Of a stretch of DNA of 64,000 bases, positions 36,313 to 44,606 are shown in pieces (position 1 is the first letter of the stretch; the number at the start of each line of letters is the position of its first letter). The notes under the pieces were generated by a model that made no database searches, was not told the DNA's origin, and saw only the letters and a list, made by a program, of their open reading frames with translations. The position numbers and the translations under genes were made by a program. The stretch spans positions 558,001 to 622,000 of the forward strand of contig JADJAS010000007.1 in the NCBI GenBank assembly GCA_016704145.1, read 5' to 3'. The DNA is from Rhodocyclaceae bacterium. Lineage in GTDB: Bacteria; Pseudomonadota; Gammaproteobacteria; Burkholderiales; Rhodocyclaceae.

Positions 36313-36996
36313 CTATCGCAGCACTCGCATGAAAAGCTGCGCCGGCCTGAACGCTCCGGTGCGCATCTCACCTTCGATGGGCATGACCAGCTTCCGCTCG
36401 TCAAGCTTCCGCCTGAAACTCGACTTGTCTAACCGCCTGCCCAAAATCTGCTCGCAGGTGGCCTGTAGTTCCCCGAGCGTGAATTGTTCGGGCAGGAATC
36501 CGAAGGGTAACTCCATGCGCTCAACCTCAGACCTCGTGGCTGTAACAGCCTGGGCAACAAGCTGGGCGTGGTCAAAGGCCAACTTGGCATCCACCATGAC
36601 ATCCTCGACCGGCCGCCAGGTAAGCGCCTCGATCCGCTTGCCAGCCTTCGGATCAAACGCCTCCGCTGGCAGCAGGCCCCGATAGACGATGCTCAGGCCC
36701 CACTTGGAACGAGGATCGCGCGATACCCCGCCCACAGCACACAGTTGCCGCAGGAACGGCAATTCGACTTCCAGGCGCTCCCTTGCAACCCGCTGGACAG
36801 CAGCCTCAAGATCCTCATCGAGGTCGATCCGGATCACACCTCCGGGCAGGCCCCACCGCCCGGCATAGGGGGCCTGGCTACGCTTCGCCAGAAGGACGCA
36901 TAGGTGATCATCGACAATGCTCAGGATGGCGATCTCCACCCGGCAGAAGGGCATCAGATGGACCTTGGCAGGGGGTTGCTGGACGGCATTGCTCAT
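36313..36996 (-). CDS. NrtR-like Nudix-family transcription regulator
   Basis: 227 residues. The N-terminal Nudix fold (RVEIAILSIVDDHLCVLLAKRS ... GRWGLPGGVI) has a degenerate Nudix box (QRVARERLEVEL in place of REUxEExGU), so hydrolysis is doubtful. The C-terminal winged helix (FTLGELQATCEQILGRRLDKSSFRRKL) is the NrtR hallmark. NrtR proteins sense ADP-ribose-type compounds and repress NAD-related genes. It is divergent from the metallophosphoesterase gene; a direct repeat GTGCYACTAAC in the shared gap may be its operator. Confidence 0.85.
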   Translation of the reverse strand: MSNAVQQPPAKVHLMPFCRVEIAILSIVDDHLCVLLAKRSQAPYAGRWGLPGGVIRIDLDEDLEAAVQRVARERLEVELPFLRQLCAVGGVSRDPRSKWGLSIVYRGLLPAEAFDPKAGKRIEALTWRPVEDVMVDAKLAFDHAQLVAQAVTATRSEVERMELPFGFLPEQFTLGELQATCEQILGRRLDKSSFRRKLDERKLVMPIEGEMRTGAFRPAQLFMRVLR

Positions 36997-37079
36997 TGCT
37001 ATCTCCTTAATAGTTGCATTGTGCCACTAACTTTACTAGACTTCGTGGTGTAGTGCTACTAACTGGCAAGGAGTGCCAA
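36997..37079. promoter_or_regulatory. Divergent promoter region with two GTGCYACTAAC repeats
   Basis: GTGCCACTAAC at 37021-37031 and GTGCTACTAAC at 37053-37063, 32 bp apart, in the short AT-rich gap between the NrtR-like and metallophosphoesterase genes. They are proposed as NrtR-like operator half-sites. Confidence 0.5.
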
Positions 37080-37856
37080 ATGAACTACGACATCATCGGC
37101 GACATACACGGGCAGATCGAGAAGCTGGAGGCACTGCTCCAGAAGCTGGGCTACCGGATCAAGGACGGGGCTTACCGTAATCCAGAAGGACGGATGGCAG
37201 TATTCCTGGGTGACCTGGTTGATCGCGGTCCCGGCCAGGTCGAGGTCATCAACATCGTCCGCAACATGATCGAGGCCGGCAGCGGCCGGTCTATTTTGGG
37301 AAACCACGAATGGAATGCGATCGGGTTCGAGTCGCAACTGCGGCCTCGTACCGATAACAAGCGCAGGGAACACAAGGAGTTCCTAGAGCAGGTCGGCGAG
37401 GACTCCGCGTTGCATAAGGAGTTGGCGGGCTGGTTCAAGACCCTGCCGCCATTTCTTGAACTGGATGGCATCCGTATCTGCCACGCCTGGTGGAAGCAGG
37501 AGAGCATCGAGGTCATTCGGACTGCCATGAATGGTGATGGCATTCTGGATGAGGAGTTCTTGATGACTTCCTTTACCAAGCAAACGCCTTCCTGGCGAGC
37601 CTTGGAGGATGTCACCAAGGGCTACGAAGTCGGAATGGGTAACGGTGCCAGCTTCCTCGACCACAACGGTATCCCACGGAAGGAAATCCGCGTGCGGTGG
37701 TGGGACGAGTCGGCCGATACCTATCGGAAGGCAGCATTGGTTCCGGAAAGTGAGCGTGGCCGGATTCCCGATCTGCCTCTGCCGCCAGACGTAGTGCTTG
37801 GGGCAAACCGAATCAGCACGGTATCGCCAACGCACGAGACAAAATGTTATCGATAG
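37080..37856 (+). pseudogene. Metallophosphoesterase, C-terminus replaced by deletion
   Basis: A PNKP-type calcineurin-like phosphoesterase beginning MNYDIIGDIHGQIEKLEALL. Metal-site motifs are GDIHG, GDLVDRGPGQ and GNHEWN; IRICHAWW is the later His region. The family sequence runs to about DVVLG (37803), then switches to unrelated residues ending ...HETKCYR. The final His-containing strand expected after that point is missing. The downstream DNA is the back half of a SLOG-family gene, so a deletion joined the two. The 258-residue product is probably inactive or altered. Confidence 0.82.
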
Positions 37857-38103
37857 CGATGGCACGTTGATCCTGAATATGGGAGAGTTGAGCGATGGTT
37901 CGCTGACTACACTGCAATTCGCCGAGCGCTTCGATAAACCGTACCTCGTAATCCAACTGGAAGAGGGATCGGATGACGTTCGCCGTACACGGGAATGGCT
38001 TGGCGTAAATCGAATTACCACTCTCAATGTCGCAGGTCCGCGCGAGAGCAAACGGCCGGGCATCTATCAGGCGACTCTGGCATTCCTGGACTCGTTGGCC
38101 TGA
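37798..38103 (+). pseudogene. SLOG/putative molybdenum-cofactor carrier, 3' remnant
   Basis: The frame from about 37812 (ARYRQRTRQNVIDSDGTLIL ... FDKPYLVIQLEEG ... RPGIYQATLAFLDSLA) matches the C-terminal half of the MoCo-carrier family in the SLOG Rossmann superfamily. The N-terminal glycine-rich ligand-binding part (GGQTGVDRA type) is absent. It overlaps the 3' end of the metallophosphoesterase in another frame. No proper start exists (only TTG 37798). Confidence 0.75.
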
Positions 38104-38183
38104 TGCTGACACCCCCCCCGCCACTCCGCCTTGGCCTGCGCTCCAAGCGTTTGCTGCGAGCCGAAAATCTTAACTTCTATTAG

Positions 38184-38335
38184 CATCCATGACTTCGGTT
38201 CCCCGGCCTTGCCGTTACATGACTTCGGATCGCTACGGGCGCTGTAACCCCTTAGTGAAAAGTTAGGTATCCACGAGTTCGGATAACAGCCTTCACCGAA
38301 AACCTGGACATAGTTGGACATCCATGACTACGGTT
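38184..38335 (+). repeat. Four direct repeats resembling ATCCATGACTTCGG
   Basis: CATCCATGACTTCGGTT (38184), TTACATGACTTCGGATC (38215), TATCCACGAGTTCGGAT (38268) and CATCCATGACTACGGTT (38319). Spacing is 31, 53 and 51 bp in a non-coding stretch beside the replication-type genes. They look like iterons or protein-binding sites. The preceding bases 38104-38183 hold no gene, only a run of C at about 38111-38118. Confidence 0.6.
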
Positions 38336-38708
38336 TCGCTTTCTTCGGCCTGCCGCCCATTCTGCCGTTGATTCTGGCTTGTTCCTTCCCGGCTTCGGTC
38401 GTCGGGCCGGTTGAAAGTCCGCCATGCCACTTGCAGCGGCCAGAACCATAAAGCGCCCGCTGCCTGCAAGGCGTCCCGGCCTTCGTCCTGGCACCACAGG
38501 TCATGTCGCGCAGATTGTCAGGAAATGGGGGGGCGTGCCGTCCAGTGCGCCACGCCTCGCGGCATCTGTGCCAGTAGGCTCGCCACGCCTTGAGTCGATT
38601 TGCATGCGCGGCCTGTCGCTGCTCAAACCCCGGTGCCGCCTCAGCCTCGCGGCGTGCTCGGGCACGGGCGAGCGCGGCCTCCCATCGCTGGCGTGTCGTG
38701 GCTGTCAT
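38328..38708 (-). CDS. HGGxSTG-domain small protein
   Basis: 126 residues. A basic helical N-terminus (RWEAALARARARREAEAA) is followed by a zinc-ribbon-like C-terminus CGARTKAGTPCRQRALYGSG and RCKWHGGLSTGPTTEAGKE. The HGGxSTG family occurs in prophages and integrative elements; its function is unknown. Its start at 38708 overlaps the preceding gene's stop (ATGA), making it the last gene of the AlpA/replication operon. Confidence 0.82.
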   Translation of the reverse strand: MTATTRQRWEAALARARARREAEAAPGFEQRQAAHANRLKAWRAYWHRCREAWRTGRHAPPFPDNLRDMTCGARTKAGTPCRQRALYGSGRCKWHGGLSTGPTTEAGKEQARINGRMGGRPKKAKP

Positions 38709-39256
38709 TGCCGACGACGCTGCTTGACGCACCATTCAGGTGTCGGGTCATCAGGGAGTGGGTCAGGCTTCGGCAGTTCCGCCACCGCCCGCCCGGTGAA
38801 GTAGTCCCGCGCATCCGCATCCCGCTGGCACTGGCCTATCACTTCAACAATGGTCGCCGGGTCGGTTTCCTCGATCAGTGCCAGCCATGCCCGGATTGCT
38901 GATTCCTCGCTGTCGGTCAGGGGTGCCGATGGTTGCCGGATTGTCGGGGTAAAGGGTTCCGCCGCTACCGCGTCCGGGTGCCGTTCCAGAATGTCGGCAT
39001 GGGTCGCCTCGGGACAGCAGGCCACTTCCAGCGGATCGCGGTCGGGGTAGTGAATCAGCCACCAGCGGGAAGCGGTCGCCGTGTCGCCGGGACTGACTTT
39101 CAGGGCCTCAATGACTTCCGCCTTGCGCTCACGGATTACGGCTAGCCAGCGATTCACCGCCGCGCCGTCGCCGGTCACCTTGATGGTGCCAGTAGGGGAA
39201 AGCGCCAGTCTCACGCCGTCCGCTTGCGCCTCGCGGATGATGGTCGCCGGGGTCAT
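38705..39256 (-). CDS. TubC N-terminal docking-domain-like protein
   Basis: 183 residues. The first 50 (TPATIIREAQADGVRLALSP ... GDGAAVNRWLAVIRERKAEVIEAL) match the TubC_N fold seen in many small proteins of integrative elements, followed by an acidic C-terminal part. Probably an accessory of the neighbouring primase/helicase. Its ATG 39256 overlaps that gene's stop by 4 bases. The KVSPGDT stretch is encoded by a degenerate copy of the interspersed repeat. Confidence 0.75.
   Translation of the reverse strand: MTPATIIREAQADGVRLALSPTGTIKVTGDGAAVNRWLAVIRERKAEVIEALKVSPGDTATASRWWLIHYPDRDPLEVACCPEATHADILERHPDAVAAEPFTPTIRQPSAPLTDSEESAIRAWLALIEETDPATIVEVIGQCQRDADARDYFTGRAVAELPKPDPLPDDPTPEWCVKQRRRQ
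39077..39100 (-). repeat. Interspersed 24-bp repeat, degenerate copy
   Basis: AAAGTCAGT, CCCGGCGAC, ACGGCG on the minus strand. It is the only copy found inside the integrative element. Confidence 0.4.
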
Positions 39257-41391
39257 ATTTCCACCTCGACAACGGAAGATGCCGCCGAAGGTGCCAAAGG
39301 TGCCAAGGTTTCTTGTTCGGCATCTACGGCATCTTCGGTGAGAATTGGCATCTTCGAGGGGAGTCTCCAAGTCCATCCGCCCTTCATTCCATTCTTGTGC
39401 CGCTCAATCTTGATCGCGTTCGCGGCCCGTTGAATGCTGCGCTTGGAATATCCGGCCTGGTCGGCATCCTTGAATATCTCGCCGGCCCGCATTGGCCCAT
39501 CCGCCAACAGGTCGCCCAAGAATCGTTTGGCATCGGCCAGGGTGCCGCCTTCGCCATCGTCGCCAGTCGCGTCCGCCGTCGCCAACAGTTCCCGCGCCGC
39601 GCCTTCCACCGCCTCGCCCCACAACACAGACGATGCGAAGATACCCGGATGCGTTTTCAGTTCGGCCTGGTGCAAGTCGTATTCAAAGCCGCCGTCATCC
39701 GGCCCGATGTTCGATTTTGCCCGGCAGAAAAGCCGCACGGTGCGCCCGTCCTCGCCTTCCTCTTGATGCTTCGCCGCCACCAATACCACGCGGGCCAGTG
39801 CGCCGAATGCCAGGCTTCCGGTCAATCGCTCTACCGGGTCGCGTCCGCCGGTTCCCTTGGAAAAGTGCGTGATACCCAACAAGGCGCAGCGCATCGAACC
39901 GGCCAGATCAACCAAAGGTTGCAGTCCGCGCCGCACCTCCGCATTCTTGTGGCTATCTCCCGCGATGGCCGAAACGACAGGATCAACGATCAGCAGTCGC
40001 ACGCCGCCGATTTCTGCCAGCTTGCGCCGCAGCGGTTCCATATCGCGGGCAGGGTCGAAGGATCGCCGCTCGTTGCCCTCTCGAATGTCGGCAATGAAAT
40101 AGACCTTGGTCAGATCAGCGCCAGATAGGGACAGCCGGGGAACCAGCGTATCGACAGGATCATCCTCGCCAGACCAGATCACAACGTTACCGGCACTGGA
40201 GCGGGTGCCATCTGGCCAGCGTCCACCGGTAGTCACGGTCGCCGCCAGGCCCATGCTGATTGTCGTCTTACCGGTGCCTGGTGCGCCGCCAAAGACGTGC
40301 ATCTTGCCCGCCGCCAGCCAGCCGTTCCACAACCAGGAAATCGGCTCGGGGATTACGTCGCTCGCCCGGATCAGGCTCACGTCCCGCGCATATTCACCCG
40401 CTGGCGCGCTCTCTGCGTCGGGTTGATAGTTTGCATCATCCGTCGCAGCCGGTACGCTCTCGGGTCTGATTGCGGCCGCCAACAGGTCGCCGACAATCCC
40501 CACGCCGTGCTCATTCCACACGTCCCACCAGTCGCAGGCCCGCCCGTCCAACTCAGGGATGGCGACGAAACCGCCGACGGCATCCGCCGCAGCGCGTGCC
40601 GCCTCGATACCGGGGTTCCGGCCATCGTCGCGCACGTCGTTGTCGGCGAGGAAGAGAACCACGGCCTCCGGTGCCAGTTCGCGCACGGCCTGCGCCGTGG
40701 CGAGCAGATTCCCGGCATCCATCGCCGCTGCCGCCGGCCAGTCGGTCGCATCGACGCCCACCGCCGTGGAGGCCACGCCCTCGCCAATCATCACGACAGT
40801 CGCGCCGCGCAACTTGCCGAAAGGATAGAAGCAGCCGCGCTTGCGTCCCCCCTTGAGGTAGTCCTTCTCGCCGTCGGCGTTGATGGCTTCCAGCGTCGCC
40901 AGCTTCCCGGCGGCATCGAACAGCGGAACCAGTAGGGCGTCCGTCCATCCGCGTTGGGGCCATGTGCCACGCCGCACCAGCGAGAAGATGTTGACGCGCT
41001 TCTTCATCGCATAGGGATGGTCGGCGGACTCGTCGCGCTTCCCCTCGCCGAAGATCAGCTTCGCCTGTTGCGCTGCTTCGGCGTGTAGCGCATCACGCTC
41101 GACTTCGACCTGTTTCCGCGCTTCTTCTATCTGACGCCGCCATGCCCGCCGCTCATTGTTCGACATGGGCTTGTCGCGCTTCGCCTGCCAGTTCTCATGC
41201 AGGCCGGTGGACCAGTCGCCGAAACTACCACCCTCGCCATCGGCGAACAGCTTGCACCATCCCGCCGTGTTGCCGTTTCGCTTGCCGATGCCGGGGAAAC
41301 GATACAGCTTGTCCGGTTCGATCACGTCGGGAGGTGTCAGGCCCGCCGCGATGATGGTGTCGCGGAATTGTTCAATAGGATTGGCTGTCAT
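39253..41391 (-). CDS. TOPRIM and RepA-like ATPase (element replication protein)
   Basis: 712 residues from ATG 41391 (MTANPIEQF, with AGAGGA 7 bases upstream). The N-terminal zinc-finger-like/primase region (FADGEGGSFGDWSTG) and a TOPRIM domain (VVMIGEGVASTAVG near 197, VVLFLADNDVRDD near 245) are followed by a RepA/DnaB-type AAA ATPase: Walker A GGAPGTGKTTIS near 366, Walker B RLLIVDPVVSA near 470, LGITHFSKG. The C-terminal helix-turn-helix is AGYSKRSIQRAANAI. It probably primes and unwinds the excised element. Confidence 0.87.
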   Translation of the reverse strand: MTANPIEQFRDTIIAAGLTPPDVIEPDKLYRFPGIGKRNGNTAGWCKLFADGEGGSFGDWSTGLHENWQAKRDKPMSNNERRAWRRQIEEARKQVEVERDALHAEAAQQAKLIFGEGKRDESADHPYAMKKRVNIFSLVRRGTWPQRGWTDALLVPLFDAAGKLATLEAINADGEKDYLKGGRKRGCFYPFGKLRGATVVMIGEGVASTAVGVDATDWPAAAAMDAGNLLATAQAVRELAPEAVVLFLADNDVRDDGRNPGIEAARAAADAVGGFVAIPELDGRACDWWDVWNEHGVGIVGDLLAAAIRPESVPAATDDANYQPDAESAPAGEYARDVSLIRASDVIPEPISWLWNGWLAAGKMHVFGGAPGTGKTTISMGLAATVTTGGRWPDGTRSSAGNVVIWSGEDDPVDTLVPRLSLSGADLTKVYFIADIREGNERRSFDPARDMEPLRRKLAEIGGVRLLIVDPVVSAIAGDSHKNAEVRRGLQPLVDLAGSMRCALLGITHFSKGTGGRDPVERLTGSLAFGALARVVLVAAKHQEEGEDGRTVRLFCRAKSNIGPDDGGFEYDLHQAELKTHPGIFASSVLWGEAVEGAARELLATADATGDDGEGGTLADAKRFLGDLLADGPMRAGEIFKDADQAGYSKRSIQRAANAIKIERHKNGMKGGWTWRLPSKMPILTEDAVDAEQETLAPLAPSAASSVVEVEI

Positions 41392-41509
41392 TTGCACATC
41401 CTCTGCCATCCGCGCTTTCGCTGGCGATTGATGCGGCTCGATTTGGCTAGATTGAACCAGCCCGCCAGCGTGTCGGCTCCGGTATGATTCGACCTGTCGG
41501 AAGTCTTCG

Positions 41510-41550
41510 GCCCCGCACCGTGCCAGCGGTCGCGGGGCTTGTTGTTTTTT
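41510..41550 (+). terminator. Hairpin with T tract
   Basis: GCCCCGC (41510-41516) pairs with GCGGGGC (41532-41538), followed by TTGTTGTTTTTT. It reads as a terminator on the plus strand, where no gene is assigned; it may end antisense or upstream leader transcription of the replication operon. Confidence 0.45.
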
Positions 41551-41567
41551 GTCATGGCTCGCCCCTT

Positions 41568-41780
41568 TCAAGCCTTGGCAATCAGGGCACGAATATCCTC
41601 GACTCGCCACACGGTCACACGCGGCCCGAGTTTCACCGGCTTGGGGAAGCGCCCGGATTTGACGCCATCCCACCAGCAAGTTTTCTTGACTGGGATGATC
41701 GGGGGGATTGGCGGCACCGCTTTGGGGTTGCCAATGATTTGCGGCAAACGTAGAAAACCAGTTTCAGGCAGAGAGTGCAT
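41568..41780 (-). CDS. AlpA-like regulator/excisionase
   Basis: 70 residues. A MerR-type winged HTH of the AlpA class: GFLRLPQIIGNP at the start, then KKTCWWDGVKSGRFPKPVKLGPRVTVWRVEDIRALI, where the FPKPVKLGPR and W-x-V-E-D-I elements are the AlpA signature. Such proteins switch on integrase or excision functions. It precedes the replication operon in the same direction. Confidence 0.88.
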   Translation of the reverse strand: MHSLPETGFLRLPQIIGNPKAVPPIPPIIPVKKTCWWDGVKSGRFPKPVKLGPRVTVWRVEDIRALIAKA

Positions 41781-42049
41781 GTGTGTGCTCCAAGAAAGTC
41801 TGCCGCGCTGAGCATTTCCTCCCTAGCGCAAACAGGATTTCATCGAGCCTGCCGGCGAGTGCCGAGTCTGGCGAGAGCTGGTTAGAGCTTACCTGCCAGA
41901 AATAGTCTTACCGCTTGAGTCGGGTAAGGTTCGCTCCAATCGAGCGCAGGCGATGCGCGAACTTTGCCACGCATGGCACGACACCGTCCGTATCAATCCG
42001 GTATCGGTCAGTCTGTATCGCAGGTACTCAGCGGGACAGAAAAGGCCGA

Positions 42050-43318
42050 TTACGCCACTCGCAAGATTGGCGTTACGTTGCTATCGCCCTTCTTCCAGGT
42101 ATCGAGCATGTCGGCCCATTGCTGCATCATCCTGGCACGGTCGGCCAGATGCTCGGCATGGTTGTAGGTGCGCCGCACCGCGTTGGGTTCGGCATGCGCC
42201 AACTGGCGCTCGATCCAGTCGGCTGTGTAACCCATCTCGTTCAGGCGCGTGCTGCCCGTTGTCCGGGTAGCATGGGGGCTGTATTTGCCCGCCCAGCCGA
42301 GGGCATTCAACGCCTGACGGAACGATGCCGTCGCCATCGGTTTCGTCTTGTCGTCCCGGTGCGGGAACAGGTGAGCATGGCGACCAGTAAGGCCGCGCAA
42401 GGCGCGCAGCATTTCCACGGCTTGTGTGGGCAGGGGAACGACATGCTCCCTGCGCTTCTTCATCCGCTCGGCGGGGATGCGCCAGAGGGCTGCGTCCAGG
42501 TCGAACTCGTCCCAACGCGCCTCCACTGCCTCGCTGGGGCGCGTCAGCGTCAGCCACATCAGGCGGAATGCCGTGATGGTTTCGTGTCGCCCGCCGTGCC
42601 CCTCGAAGTCGCGCAGCAGTTGGCCGATCTCGGCAATCTCCAGCGGGCGCTTGTGCTGAGTCTTGTTCTTCGGCAGGGCTTCGCGCCACTGATGCACGGG
42701 GTTGGAATCAACGCGGAAGGTTTCGGCGGCCAACTCGAAGATGCCAAACAGGGTGCGCTTGGCTTCCTCCATGACGGAAACCCCGTTTTTCTCGGCGGCT
42801 TTCTTGAGTACGCCGAGGATGAGCGGAGGAGTGACCTGCTTTACCGGCAACTCTCCAAGGGTGGGGAACACGACTCGGGTGAGCATATCCAGCCGGCGCT
42901 TCTTGGTGATTTCCTCCCAGTCCTTCAGTGCCAGCCATTCCTTGGCGACGGCCTCGAAGGTGGTGGCGTTTTCCTGCGCACGCTTGATGCGCTCAAGTTG
43001 CCGATGCTGCGCCGGATTGATGCCCTGCTTGACCAGTGCCCGTGCTTTGGTGCGCTCATCCCGTGCCTCGGCCAGCGTAAAGCGCCTACCATCCCGCCGT
43101 GCCTTGGCTTCCTCCGGGGTCTCGCCGCTGGGCGCGTTGGCATAGTCGCCAATGGCAAAGACGCTCTCCTTGATCTTGCCATCTTCGCGCAACTCGAAGC
43201 GGTAGCGCCATGCCTTGACGCCATTGGGCTTGATTTCCAGATACAGCCCGTTGCTATCCCTCAGCTTGTAGGGCTTGTCCTTGGGTTTGGCATTCCGGCA
43301 TTGGGTGTCGTTCAACAT
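42050..43318 (-). CDS. int: Tyrosine recombinase (P4-type integrase)
   Basis: 422 residues. The N-terminal DUF4102/SAM-like part (MLNDTQCRNAKPKDKPYKLRD and GLYLEIKPNGVKAWRYRF) is followed by the catalytic domain with Arg in LTLTRPSEAVEARW, His-x-x-Arg in HATRTTGSTRL, His in QLAHAEP and the tyrosine nucleophile in RRTYNHAEH. It catalyses element integration and excision. Its upstream side carries TACCCGG repeats that probably form attR and arm sites. The 269-bp gap downstream to AlpA (41781-42049) shows no gene. Confidence 0.93.
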   Translation of the reverse strand: MLNDTQCRNAKPKDKPYKLRDSNGLYLEIKPNGVKAWRYRFELREDGKIKESVFAIGDYANAPSGETPEEAKARRDGRRFTLAEARDERTKARALVKQGINPAQHRQLERIKRAQENATTFEAVAKEWLALKDWEEITKKRRLDMLTRVVFPTLGELPVKQVTPPLILGVLKKAAEKNGVSVMEEAKRTLFGIFELAAETFRVDSNPVHQWREALPKNKTQHKRPLEIAEIGQLLRDFEGHGGRHETITAFRLMWLTLTRPSEAVEARWDEFDLDAALWRIPAERMKKRREHVVPLPTQAVEMLRALRGLTGRHAHLFPHRDDKTKPMATASFRQALNALGWAGKYSPHATRTTGSTRLNEMGYTADWIERQLAHAEPNAVRRTYNHAEHLADRARMMQQWADMLDTWKKGDSNVTPILRVA

Positions 43319-43340
43319 AACAGATCCCCGGGTTTCGAGT

Positions 43341-43405
43341 CATACCCGGTATTTTCTGCCCAGGTTTTGACTACATACCCGGTATCGTACCCGGTTGATA
43401 CCCGG
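43341..43405. repeat. TACCCGG repeats and candidate right attachment site
   Basis: CATACCCGGTA (43341), CATACCCGGTA (43374), CGTACCCGGTT (43386) and GATACCCGG (43397). The last two match the pair at 30858-30881. They may serve as integrase arm or att sites. Confidence 0.5.
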
Positions 43406-43422
43406 CTGACAACGGCAATGAT

Positions 43423-43482
43423 CGGACAATTACGACATGAAAATCACGTCAATATATTGATCTATAGTGATTTTATTGTCCG
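43423..43482. repeat. Nested inverted repeats beside the element end
   Basis: CGGACAAT (43423-43430) pairs with ATTGTCCG (43475-43482); inside it AAAATCAC (43440-43447) pairs with GTGATTTT (43467-43474). The centre is AT-rich. It lies between the att-like repeats and the 3' end of ychF. Confidence 0.6.
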
Positions 43483-43511
43483 CGATGGTTCGCATGCATC
43501 CGAAAAGTTGT

Positions 43512-44606
43512 TTAGACGTTGAACAGAAAGTTCATCACGTCGCCGTCCTTGACAACGTATTCCTTGCCTTCTGCCCGCATCTTGCCGGCCTCCTTGGCAC
43601 CATGCTCGCCGCCGCAGGCGATGAAGTCGTCGTAGGCAATGGTCTGGGCGCGGATGAAGCCGCGTTCGAAATCCGTGTGAATTACGCCGGCCGCCTGCGG
43701 CGCGGTGTCGCCCTGGTGGATGGTCCAGGCGCGCACTTCCTTGACCCCGGCTGTAAAGTAGGTCTGCAGGCCGAGCAGTTTGTAGCCGGCGCGGATCAGG
43801 CGATTCAAGCCCGGCTCATGAAGACCCATGTCGGCGAGGAACATCTCCTTCTCGTCGTCGGCGAGATCGGCAATTTCCGCTTCGATGGCCGCGCACACCG
43901 CCACCACTTCGGCGCCCTCCTGCACAGCGCGGGCGCGCACCGCATCCAGGTGTGGATTGTTCTCGAAGCCATTTTCCTTGACGTTGGCCACATAGAGAAT
44001 CGGCTTGGCCGTCAGCAGGAAGAACTGGCGCAGGTTGCCCCATTCCTCCTTGGAGAGGTCGAGCGCGCGCACCGGCTTCGCTTGGTCGAGTTGCTTCTGG
44101 CATTTCTCCAGCACGTCCACCAGCAGCCTGGCCTCCTTGTCGCCACCCGCCTTGGCCTGCTTCGAATAGCGGGCCAGGGCCTTGTCGACTGCCGTCAGGT
44201 CAGCGAGCGCCAGTTCGGTGTCAATGACCTCGATGTCGCGGATGGGATCGACGCTGCCCGCAACATGCACGACGTTGTCGTCGGCGAAGCAGCGCACCAC
44301 ATGGACAATCGCATCGGTCTCACGGATGTTGGCGAGGAACTGGTTGCCAAGGCCCTCGCCCTTGCTGGCGCCGGCGACCAGGCCGGCGATGTCGACGAAC
44401 TCGACGATGGCGTGCTGAATCTTTTGCGGCTTGACGATCTTCGCCAATGCCTCCAGGCGCGGATCGGGAACCTCGACGATGCCGACGTTCGGCTCAATGG
44501 TGCAGAAGGGGTAGTTGGAGGCTTCGATGCCCGCCTTGGTCAGGGCATTGAACAGGGTGGACTTGCCGACGTTGGGCAGGCCGACGATACCGCATCTGAG
44601 GCTCAT
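43512..44606 (-). CDS. ychF: Ribosome-binding ATPase YchF
   Basis: 364 residues, Obg-related but ATP-preferring: P-loop GLPNVGKSTLFNAL near 8-21, FVDIAGLVAGA (switch II) near 70, the NVKE box (ILYVANVKENG) in place of NKxD, and a C-terminal TGS domain (LLGLQTYFTAGVKEVRAWT ... HTDFERGFIRAQTI). It binds ribosomes and modulates stress translation. Its ATG overlaps the pth stop by 4 bases, the standard pth-ychF arrangement. Confidence 0.96.
   Translation of the reverse strand: MSLRCGIVGLPNVGKSTLFNALTKAGIEASNYPFCTIEPNVGIVEVPDPRLEALAKIVKPQKIQHAIVEFVDIAGLVAGASKGEGLGNQFLANIRETDAIVHVVRCFADDNVVHVAGSVDPIRDIEVIDTELALADLTAVDKALARYSKQAKAGGDKEARLLVDVLEKCQKQLDQAKPVRALDLSKEEWGNLRQFFLLTAKPILYVANVKENGFENNPHLDAVRARAVQEGAEVVAVCAAIEAEIADLADDEKEMFLADMGLHEPGLNRLIRAGYKLLGLQTYFTAGVKEVRAWTIHQGDTAPQAAGVIHTDFERGFIRAQTIAYDDFIACGGEHGAKEAGKMRAEGKEYVVKDGDVMNFLFNV

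Noticed and set aside
38184..38335. CRISPR array
   Set aside because: Only four imperfect short words with unequal spacing and no cas genes; iterons or operators fit better.
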